Origin: CAIWAH01 sp964602595
GTDB taxonomy: Bacteria; Verrucomicrobiota; Verrucomicrobiia; Limisphaerales; UBA9464
NCBI GenBank assembly: GCA_964602595.1
Contig: CAZRRO010000003.1
Span: forward strand, 434,001-498,000
Reading direction: 5' to 3'
DNA: 64,000 nt
The notes under the pieces were generated by a model. That model was given only the letters and a program-made list of their open reading frames with translations, ran no database searches and was not told the origin of the DNA. This document shows, piece by piece, positions 1-6,724 of the stretch. The number at the start of each line of letters is the position of its first letter. Position 1 is the stretch's first letter. The translations under genes were made by a program, and so were the position numbers.

Positions 1-376
1 GTCCGGTCGTGTTGTCCCACCACACCAACCGCGCTCCAGAACCGGTGCCGGGAAGTTTGATCTCTTGGAGTAACACTGCCTCGCTGAAGCGGGGCAAGTT
101 GTTGTTCCTGATTGGTATTTCGGCGAAACGAGTCCCTTCAAAGGCGCTAGGCGCGTCCGCAGTTACCCGCCAGGGAATCAGAACGCCCCATGCCGCGCTT
201 CCCGATTCGAAGCCTCCATTGGCTACATAGTTCGTGAGCGAACCCGGCTCCCAGTTCAAAACCAAATCGGTCGGCTGATCATAGGCTAGGTTTGGCGGAA
301 ACGTCAGCGTTGGCGCTCCACCCAGCACGGTGAACGCCAGCAGCACGAGCAGGGAAAGCAACCTTGAGGCGGCCAT
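1..376 (-). CDS. Secreted protein of unknown function, N-terminal part only (runs off the window)
   Basis: Reading the minus strand from the ATG at 376 gives an uninterrupted frame to the window edge (125 codons). It begins with a textbook signal peptide: MAASR, then a leucine/valine-rich core, ending near GGA. The mature part starts with a short beta-like stretch (LTFPPNL) and contains NGGFESG, a motif common at the start of carbohydrate-binding-like jelly-roll domains in verrucomicrobial exported proteins. I do not recognise the full family because the C-terminus is missing. The start lies only four bases from the remnant at 381-596 on the other strand, so its promoter must lie inside or beyond that remnant. 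Confidence 0.7.
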   Translation of the reverse strand, partial: MAASRLLSLLVLLAFTVLGGAPTLTFPPNLAYDQPTDLVLNWEPGSLTNYVANGGFESGSAAWGVLIPWRVTADAPSAFEGTRFAEIPIRNNNLPRFSEAVLLQEIKLPGTGSGARLVWWDNTTG

Positions 377-380
377 ACTT

Positions 381-596
381 GGGCAGGCAGCGTGTCCGAA
401 CGTCGCCAAGGGTGTCAAATTGCTGCATTCCATCAGCGTGGGCTGGGCGTCGAGTCACTACACGCTCATGCAGCTGATTCAGGTCGTCGGCGAGCGCAAC
501 GTCCGGATCGTGCCCGACGCGGCCGTGAACGGCGGCCTCGTCGAGGGCCTGCTCGGCGTGATGCTGAAGAAGGAAGCCGTCGCCAAGGCGGCGTAG
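381..596 (+). pseudogene. C-terminal remnant of a lost gene
   Basis: An open stretch of 72 codons ends at the TAG before 597 and reads as real protein (…QVVGERNVRIVPDAAVNGG…LLGVMLKKE…). It has no plausible start: extending it upstream enters the antisense of the signal peptide of the gene at 1-376. The tail resembles the ends of some SPFH/flotillin-like proteins, but this is weak and I would not name the family. A GC-rich hairpin follows at 619-644, where a terminator would sit. The simplest reading is that a rearrangement left only the 3' end of a plus-strand gene. Confidence 0.45.
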
Positions 597-618
597 CCCG
601 GCCTCGTTGTCCGGCACC

Positions 619-644
619 GCCCCGGGAGCCAACGCTCCCGGGGC
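619..644 (+). terminator. GC-rich hairpin after the 381-596 remnant
   Basis: A perfect 11-bp inverted repeat (GCCCCGGGAGC / GCTCCCGGGGC) with a 4-base loop lies 23 bases after the stop at 596. It has no T-run, so it is either a non-canonical terminator or a transcript-end stabiliser. Confidence 0.5.
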
Positions 645-709
645 GCAACGGGCGAAGGGAATTGTCCGGAACATTGACGGCGCCTGCCCCGGTGCGGACG
701 CTGGCGTCC

Positions 710-1897
710 ATGCATCCCCGATTACTCCGGCTGGGTTTGGTGTGGTCCTGCGCGTTTTCGCTCCTCGCCGCCCCGCCCAAGCTGACCGGTGTCGGCACCG
801 CGATGCAGGACATGGTTGCGAAGCAGGAGATCGCCGGCGCGGTCACGATGGTCGTCACCAAAAACAAGGTCCGGCACCTCGAAGCGAACGGTTTCGCCGA
901 TGTCGCCGCCCAGAAGCCGATGCGGACCGACACCGTCTTCTGGATTGCGTCCATGACCAAGCCGGTCACCGCCACCGCCGTGCTCATGCTTCAGGACGAC
1001 GGCAAGCTGAACGTCCACGATCCCGTCGCGAAATATCTGCCGGAGTTCGCAAACCTGAAGACGCCGTCCGGCCAGCCCGCCAACCTCACCATCGTCCAGA
1101 TCCTCACGCACACCTCCGGCCTCGGTGAAGCCGGAGGCCCGGCCGCCCGCGAGGCGAAGACCCTTGCCGACCTCGTTCCGCTCTGGCTGGCCGCGCCGAT
1201 GCAATTCGAGCCGGGCAGCAAATGGAGCTATTGCCAGAGCGGCATCAACGCCGCCGGCCGCATCGTCGAGGTGGTCAGCGGGATGAGCTTCGACGCCTTT
1301 CTCCATAAGCGTCTCTTCGGCCCGCTGGGCATGGAGAGCACGACGTTTTACCTGGGCGAACCCGAGCGCGCCCGGCTGGTGACCGCCTACGCCAGGAACA
1401 AGGACTCCGGCCAGCTCGAAGCCGTGCCGCCGCGCCCGGAATTCGGCCCACGCGACCGCCCGCCACAGGGCAACGGCGGGCTTTACTCCACCGCCGAAGA
1501 CTACGCGCGCTTCTGCCAGATGCTGCTCGGCGGCGGGAAGTTCAAGGGCCGCCGCTACCTGAGCGCGGAGGCGTTGAAGCTCCTCTCCACTCCGCAGACG
1601 CCGGACACCATGCCCGTCGGCTTCTTCCAGAACGAAACCTACGGCAAACGTGGCCTGAACTACGGCTGGGGACTCGGCTCCTGCGTCCTCAAGGCGCCGC
1701 ACGACGGCGTGCCCGCGATGCTGTCACCCGGCACCTTCGGCCATGGCGGCGCGTGGGGCACGCAGGCATGGATCGATCCCGTGAAGGGTGTCGCCTACGT
1801 GCTGATGGTCCAGCGCTCCAACTTCCCCAACAGCGACGCCAGCGACGTCCGCCGCGCCTTCCAGCAAGCGGCAGTGGAGGCGTTGGGGAATCGGTGA
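710..1897 (+). CDS. Secreted beta-lactamase-family serine hydrolase (class C/EstB-like)
   Basis: 395 residues. The ATG at 710 is chosen because it opens a signal peptide (MHPRLLRLGL followed by a Leu/Ala core ending AAPP); the frame is open further upstream but reads as low-quality protein there. The penicillin-binding fold is clear: the nucleophile motif SxxK is S81-M-T-K84, preceded by the usual WIASMTKP context, and the third motif is HGG at 345-347 (GHGGAWGTQ). The second motif, normally YxN, is Y174-C-Q here. This family includes serum beta-lactamases, D-aminopeptidases and carboxylesterases. Predicted to act in the periplasm or outside the cell; the substrate cannot be told from sequence. 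Stands alone, with no partner gene. Confidence 0.85.
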   Translation: MHPRLLRLGLVWSCAFSLLAAPPKLTGVGTAMQDMVAKQEIAGAVTMVVTKNKVRHLEANGFADVAAQKPMRTDTVFWIASMTKPVTATAVLMLQDDGKLNVHDPVAKYLPEFANLKTPSGQPANLTIVQILTHTSGLGEAGGPAAREAKTLADLVPLWLAAPMQFEPGSKWSYCQSGINAAGRIVEVVSGMSFDAFLHKRLFGPLGMESTTFYLGEPERARLVTAYARNKDSGQLEAVPPRPEFGPRDRPPQGNGGLYSTAEDYARFCQMLLGGGKFKGRRYLSAEALKLLSTPQTPDTMPVGFFQNETYGKRGLNYGWGLGSCVLKAPHDGVPAMLSPGTFGHGGAWGTQAWIDPVKGVAYVLMVQRSNFPNSDASDVRRAFQQAAVEALGNR

Positions 1898-1957
1898 TGG
1901 TCCACTGGTTTCGACATTGCGGCGTTGGGAAAAGCATGATGAACGAACTGTAAACAT

Positions 1958-2575
1958 ATGCCTTACCAACCTCTTCTTCCCGGCTTTCAAGAACCGCCGC
2001 CGGGAAAAGACGGTTCGAAACCGCTTGGTAGGCAGGGTGGAAAAGACCACCTGTTTCTCGCGGTCCTGCCTGAACCCGATGCCGCCTCCTGCATATTCGA
2101 ATTGGGACAGTTGGAGAGCGCCAAACACGGCTTGAGGGGAAAGCCCATCGCGAAACAGCGCCTCCATGTAACCCTTGCCTCTCTCGGACATCATTCCGGC
2201 CGGCCCGAACCGGTCCTCGCGGCGGCTGACGCGGCCGCCCGGACGATCACTGCAGCAACATCGCCGTTCGAAGTGGGATTTCATCGCGCAGGCAGCTTTG
2301 TCGGCAGGCCGGGCAACCGGCCATTCGTGCTCCGGGACGACGGCAGTAACTCCGCCTTGACGGTGGTTCAGGAGCGGCTCTGGGTAGGTTTGGTAGGCAA
2401 AGGCAGGTCCGGTTTTACTCCACATGTAACTCTGCTTTATGACGAACAACTCGTTCCCGAACAGGAAGTCCGGCCGATCCGCTGGAGCGTCAGCGAGATT
2501 GTGCTGATCCACAGTTTCGTCGGCCAGTCGCGCTACGAAACGATCGGAAGGTGGAGGTTGCGCGGCGGGAATTGA
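1958..2575 (+). CDS. 2H phosphoesterase, 2'-5' RNA ligase / RNA 2',3'-cyclic phosphodiesterase family
   Basis: 205 residues. Two HxTx motifs define the 2H superfamily: H70-V-T-L in RLHVTLASLG and H156-V-T-L in FTPHVTLLYD. Their spacing fits the LigT/ThpR branch, which hydrolyses 2',3'-cyclic phosphates on RNA ends; other 2H members cleave cyclic oligonucleotides or 2'-5' linkages. The N-terminus carries about 30 extra residues rich in Pro, Gly and Lys (LPGF…PPPGKDG), longer than typical ThpR, so the exact substrate is uncertain. Cytoplasmic, with no signal peptide. It lies 157 bases upstream of the ATPase operon on the same strand, but the palindrome between them suggests separate transcription. 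Confidence 0.82.
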   Translation: MPYQPLLPGFQEPPPGKDGSKPLGRQGGKDHLFLAVLPEPDAASCIFELGQLESAKHGLRGKPIAKQRLHVTLASLGHHSGRPEPVLAAADAAARTITAATSPFEVGFHRAGSFVGRPGNRPFVLRDDGSNSALTVVQERLWVGLVGKGRSGFTPHVTLLYDEQLVPEQEVRPIRWSVSEIVLIHSFVGQSRYETIGRWRLRGGN

Positions 2576-2682
2576 TTCTGCGGAAAGGCTAACGAAATGG
2601 TGAGATCGCCTGTGCGGACAGTTTTCCGCAGCGGTCCTGCCAAACCTATCCCAAAGGGGTGGAATTGGAGGCGCGTTATCAC

Positions 2683-2731
2683 ACAACAAAACTGTTGCTA
2701 CCATATCGGCGTAAAGCAACAGTTGCGTTGT
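2683..2731 (+). promoter_or_regulatory. Long interrupted palindrome abutting the ATPase start codon
   Basis: ACAAC (2683-2687), two unpaired bases, then AACTGTTGCT (2690-2699) are mirrored by AGCAACAGTT (2715-2724), two unpaired bases, then GTTGT (2727-2731). This gives a 5+10 bp stem with a symmetric 2x2 internal loop and a 15-base apical spacer. It ends one base before the ATG at 2733, and no Shine-Dalgarno sequence separates it from the start. It is markedly more AT-rich than its surroundings. It could be an operator for a dimeric regulator or an RNA hairpin controlling translation. Confidence 0.6.
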
Positions 2732-2732
2732 T

Positions 2733-3998
2733 ATGAATGAAACCCAACCAGTGCCCAGGCTATCACGCAGTCTTGTTGGGCAAATCCCCGACCCAAGCGA
2801 ACTCTACGGCCGCGAGGACTTTGTCCAGCATCTCTGGAAGCTGATTGAAGCAAACAATGTCCTGCTGCTGGCACCGCGCCGGTTCGGAAAGAGCGGGGTG
2901 ATGCGGCATGTGCTGCTGCATCCGCAGCCGCAATACCTGCCGCTGGCGTTCGAGTTGGAAGACGTGGATTCCGCCGAAGAATTCGTGTGGCGGGTCACCA
3001 GGGAACTGCTCAGCCAAGACTCACTCCGATCCTTGCTCAGTCAGGCCAAGAAGCTGCCATCGGGAATCATGTCGTGGGTCAAGGGGACTTTCGACGAGGC
3101 AGAGTTCGAGGGAGCCAAGATCAAGTTCAAGGCCCAGTTGAAGGAGGACTGGCGAGAAGCGGCTAGGCGGATGCTGACCGAGTTGGAGAAGGCCGATCAA
3201 ACCATCATCTTTTTGTTCGATGAACTACCGGCCATGTTGGACCGGATCATCGAGAAGCAGGGAGAAGCCGCCGCCCGGGACTTCCTGGCTTGGTTCCGCA
3301 CCGTGCGTTTGGAGCAGAAGGATGTCCTGCGCCGTCATCGCTTCATCGTCGCGGGCAGCGTTGGTATCGACCAAATTCTTCGGAAGCTTGATGCAAGCGA
3401 CAAGCTGGTGGATTTCGCCCGCCTGACCGTCGAACCTCTCGACGATCCCACTGCACAAAAGCTGGCTGAGGATTTAGCCGCCACTTTCTCGATCACTTGG
3501 AATGCCGAGCTGTCAGCGGAGCTTTTTCGCCTGATCGGTGCGCCCGTCCCCTATTTCATCCACATTTTCTTTGCCCAAGCGGGCCAGCTTCCGCTGGCGC
3601 AACGCTCACAGCTTACGGCGGCGACTTTGGCGCAGATTTACCAAGATCGCGTGCTGGGGCCGACCTGCCGCCATTACTTCAACCACTACAGCAGCCGGTT
3701 GAAACGCTACGGCAAGATGGGTGAAAAGGCCGCCTTCGCGATTCTGCGGGCGGTGGCCAGCCAGGGGCGGATTTCACGACCCCAGTTGTATGACATCTAC
3801 CGCAAGAGCCGGGGGCGAGGGGCCAGCGATCAGGACTTCGACGAGCTCATGGCGGATCTGGAATACGACTGGTATCTCCAGCTCGCACCCGCCACCAACG
3901 AGTTTTATTTCCGGCTCAAGGTCATGCAGGACTGGTGGCGGCGCTGGTATCCGGCGGCGGCAGCCAAGAAGAAGGTGGCCCGGAGGAAGCAGTCGTGA
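2733..3998 (+). CDS. P-loop ATPase of the archaeal-ATPase/ORC-like STAND-related group (operon gene 1)
   Basis: 421 residues, cytoplasmic. Walker A is APRRFGKS (47-54), the RRxGKS form typical of ATPase_2/MNS-type STAND-related proteins; Walker B is FLFDE (160-164), preceded by hydrophobic beta-strand residues. A sensor-like strand RFIVAGSVG follows near residue 210. The C-terminal third looks like a winged-helix (SQGRISRPQLYDIYRK) leading into a 'YDWYLQL…FYFRLKVMQDWWRRW' ending, as in archaeal-ATPase/DUF234-type proteins, then a basic tail. No effector domain (nuclease, TIR, protease) is visible. It overlaps the next gene by 4 bases, so the two ATPases are translationally coupled. Specific function unknown. 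Confidence 0.75.
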   Translation: MNETQPVPRLSRSLVGQIPDPSELYGREDFVQHLWKLIEANNVLLLAPRRFGKSGVMRHVLLHPQPQYLPLAFELEDVDSAEEFVWRVTRELLSQDSLRSLLSQAKKLPSGIMSWVKGTFDEAEFEGAKIKFKAQLKEDWREAARRMLTELEKADQTIIFLFDELPAMLDRIIEKQGEAAARDFLAWFRTVRLEQKDVLRRHRFIVAGSVGIDQILRKLDASDKLVDFARLTVEPLDDPTAQKLAEDLAATFSITWNAELSAELFRLIGAPVPYFIHIFFAQAGQLPLAQRSQLTAATLAQIYQDRVLGPTCRHYFNHYSSRLKRYGKMGEKAAFAILRAVASQGRISRPQLYDIYRKSRGRGASDQDFDELMADLEYDWYLQLAPATNEFYFRLKVMQDWWRRWYPAAAAKKKVARRKQS

Positions 3999-6679
3999 GC
4001 CTCGTTGCTCACAAATACACGCCAGGGGAAATGTCGCCGGCCGAGTTGGAGGCAACGTTCGCTGCGCGCGGACACACCGTGGACTATCTGGTCAAATCGC
4101 TGCGCGACCAGATTCACTCCGGCACTCTCTCCAGCTTCGTCATCACCGGCCCGCGCGGCGCGGGCAAATCCACGGTCATCCAGATGGTTGCCCTGCGGAT
4201 ACGGCAGGATGCCGAACTCCATGCGGCTTGGCTGCCAGTCGTCTTCCCGGAAGAGCAGTTCGACATCGTGAGTCTGCGCGATCTCTTGGCGGCTGTCCTC
4301 CGCTCGCTTGTGAAGGATGGAATCGCGTCCGCTCAAGACTGGTTGACCAAGGTAGAGGCCGAGACCAACGACGAGCAAAGCCAGCAGCTTGCCATCACCG
4401 GCCTACGTGAAATCACGCGCAAGGAAGGCCGCAGGCTCGTTCTGTTCGTGGAGAACCTGGACACGTTGCTCGAGGACGGGCTCGACGACCAGATGAAGGG
4501 CACGCTGCGTCGCCTGCTGATGACCGATCCGGTGATGATGATCATCGGCAGCGCGGTCCACATCTTCGATTCGCTGAAAGATTACGACGAGGCGTTCTTC
4601 AACTACTTCGGCCAGGTGCCGTTGGACCGCCTCGATACCGAGCAGGTCATCGAATTGCTGAGGCGGCGAGCCACGTTCGACGGCAACGAACCGTTCCTGC
4701 GTGACCTGCCCAACCAGTTGGCCAAGGTGCGCGCGATCGTCCACCTCTCCGGCGGCAATCCCCGGTTCATCCTCATGCTCTATGAGCTGCTGAGCCAGCG
4801 GCAGGTCACCACCATCGTGCAGTATCTTCGCCGGCTGGTGGACGAACTGACGCCCCTGCTCAAGGACGAGATGGAAAACCTCCCGGCCCAGCAGCGGAAG
4901 ATCATCCACGCCCTGATGGAAAGAGGCGGCACCGCCCAGCCCACCGACCTGACCGGGCCGACGCGCCTGCCGTTGAACGCCATCACCACCCAGCTCAGGC
5001 GGCTCAAGGACGCGCAGATTGTTGAGGTGCTCGGCGGCGGCAAGGGCCGGGCCGCCAACTATACTGTCCCCGACAAGCTCTTCTCCATCTGGTATCAGAT
5101 GCGTTACCTGAGCCAGAACCGGCGGCGCATCGAGGTGTTCGTGGAGGTGCTCCGTGTCTGGTTCGAGGAAGAGGAACGGCTGCATCGGCTGCGGAGCCTG
5201 GCCGAAAAGGCCCGCCAAGATGCGCCTCTGATGCTGCGGGACAGTGCGACGGAGGCGGAATACCTAGCGGCTTCGCTCAAAGGGACTCCTCACGAATCCT
5301 TGGCGACCGAGCTGTGCATCAATCACTGGATCAAAGCGGACCTCCGGGAAGCAGCGATGGCCTATGCCACGCTGCGTGGAGGCGAAAGCGACAGGCTACT
5401 GCTGGATGAGATGCAAGCTCACGCGGAACTGGGTGTTTGGCTGTCCGATCACGGCGATAACCAGACAGCGATTGCAGCCCTTAACGAAGTAGTTAACCAA
5501 AGACCCGTCGACCGCATCACTTTGGCCAAGGCTCTGTTCCGCCGTGGCCTTGCCAAGCACCAGACGGGTGACATTGATGGCGCAATCAAAGACTACACCT
5601 CCCATATTGAACTGGACGGCGCTCCAAATGAGTTGGCCGCCTTTCCTTTGATTACCCGTGGCCTTGCCAAAGAGCAGATGGGCGACATCGCCGGAGCGAT
5701 CAACGACTATACGTCTGCAGTCGAACTGGAGGGCGCATCCAAAGTGAGCGTAGCTCGTGCTTTGGTTAACCGCGGCTTAGCCAAGGTTCAGACTGGCGAC
5801 ATCAGCGGAGCGATCAACGACTACACATCGGCCGCAGGACTAGAGGGCGCTTCCAGGGAGCAAGTCGGACTTGCCTTGTTCAATCGCGGCCTGGCCAAGG
5901 ACCAGCTCGGCGACACTACCGGAGCGATCCAAGACTACACCACCGTCATCGGGCTGGAGGGAGTCTCTAAGGAACAGGCTGGCATCGCCGTGTTCAATCG
6001 TGGGATTGCCAAGGATCGGTCGGGCGATAGTGCGGGAGCAATCATGGATTATGCAGCCATTATTACATTGGAAGGTGCCTCCAAGAAGCTTGTCGCCCGC
6101 GCCTTATTCAACCGCGGCTTCGCCAAGGGTGAAATGGGCGATACCGTTGGAGAACTTGATGATTACGCTGCTGTCATCGCGCTGGACGGCGCTCCTAAGG
6201 AACATGTTGCACGCGCGCTCTTTAACCGGGGAATCCACTCGCTAGAGCACGCGGATCAGGCCGCTGCAATTGAAGACCTGTTGCGAGTGATAGACTTGGC
6301 GGTCGTGTCCGAAGCCCTACTCACAGACGCGACCAACGTCGCCTTCACAGTGTTGAAACATGATCGCCTCAAAAGGGAAGATGTGCTCCAGCGGTTCTCG
6401 CAAGTCGTCGGTAACCTGCCGGAGAATGAAGCTCGCGACGTTATCCTTCAGCTTCTTAGTGGACTCGCTTCTCTTGAGATGAAGGATGCTTGGTCCGAAG
6501 CCTGGAAAATTCTCACGGCATCGCGGCAGGCCAAAGGCAAGGAGGCACTCCAGTTTCTGGAACCCGTGGCCAAAGTCCTCGCCGGAGAAGACCGCATACT
6601 TCTGGATGCCCTGCCCCCAGAGCAGCGCGAATTCGCCAACCAAGTTTTGACCCGCTTCGAAGCCAAGCAAACCGGGTAA
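3995..6679 (+). CDS. P-loop ATPase with C-terminal 38-residue TPR-like repeats (operon gene 2)
   Basis: 894 residues from a GTG start overlapping the previous stop in a GTGA junction, with a GGAGG-containing Shine-Dalgarno at 3983-3987; the frame extends 20 codons further upstream but that part lies inside gene 1. Walker A is GPRGAGKST (52-60); Walker B is VLFVENLD (149-156). A winged-helix-like segment follows (about 295-360: LPAQQRKIIHALMERGG…), then a helical linker, six 38-residue repeats and a degenerate seventh (513-770), and a helical C-terminal domain. The order NTPase, wHTH, superstructure-forming repeats is the STAND layout, in which repeats sense a ligand and the NTPase oligomerises. 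No effector domain is fused. Codon use is visibly less GC3-rich in the repeat region than in neighbouring genes. Confidence 0.75.
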   Translation: MSLVAHKYTPGEMSPAELEATFAARGHTVDYLVKSLRDQIHSGTLSSFVITGPRGAGKSTVIQMVALRIRQDAELHAAWLPVVFPEEQFDIVSLRDLLAAVLRSLVKDGIASAQDWLTKVEAETNDEQSQQLAITGLREITRKEGRRLVLFVENLDTLLEDGLDDQMKGTLRRLLMTDPVMMIIGSAVHIFDSLKDYDEAFFNYFGQVPLDRLDTEQVIELLRRRATFDGNEPFLRDLPNQLAKVRAIVHLSGGNPRFILMLYELLSQRQVTTIVQYLRRLVDELTPLLKDEMENLPAQQRKIIHALMERGGTAQPTDLTGPTRLPLNAITTQLRRLKDAQIVEVLGGGKGRAANYTVPDKLFSIWYQMRYLSQNRRRIEVFVEVLRVWFEEEERLHRLRSLAEKARQDAPLMLRDSATEAEYLAASLKGTPHESLATELCINHWIKADLREAAMAYATLRGGESDRLLLDEMQAHAELGVWLSDHGDNQTAIAALNEVVNQRPVDRITLAKALFRRGLAKHQTGDIDGAIKDYTSHIELDGAPNELAAFPLITRGLAKEQMGDIAGAINDYTSAVELEGASKVSVARALVNRGLAKVQTGDISGAINDYTSAAGLEGASREQVGLALFNRGLAKDQLGDTTGAIQDYTTVIGLEGVSKEQAGIAVFNRGIAKDRSGDSAGAIMDYAAIITLEGASKKLVARALFNRGFAKGEMGDTVGELDDYAAVIALDGAPKEHVARALFNRGIHSLEHADQAAAIEDLLRVIDLAVVSEALLTDATNVAFTVLKHDRLKREDVLQRFSQVVGNLPENEARDVILQLLSGLASLEMKDAWSEAWKILTASRQAKGKEALQFLEPVAKVLAGEDRILLDALPPEQREFANQVLTRFEAKQTG
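5531..6301 (+). repeat. Array of six 114-bp (38-residue) TPR-like coding repeats plus a partial seventh
   Basis: Units begin at 5531, 5645, 5759, 5873, 5987 and 6101; a degenerate copy follows from 6215. The consensus per unit is ALFNRGLAKxQxGDxxGAIxDY followed by T/A-S-x-I-x-LEGASKE and a short helix. The canonical TPR core (W/L-G-Y-A-F-A-P) is recognisable, but the period is 38 rather than 34 residues. Every unit is exactly the same length, which suggests recent amplification or selection on the superhelix pitch. Confidence 0.85.
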
Positions 6680-6724
6680 CTCTTCGAAACCGTCAAGCGT
6701 TGAGCAAACGGTGAAATGCTTCGT

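Noticed and set aside
279..674. Minus-strand frame of 131 residues across the remnant and hairpin
   Set aside because: It is the antisense of the 381-596 remnant, has no domain-like content, and would overlap the signal peptide of the gene at 1-376.
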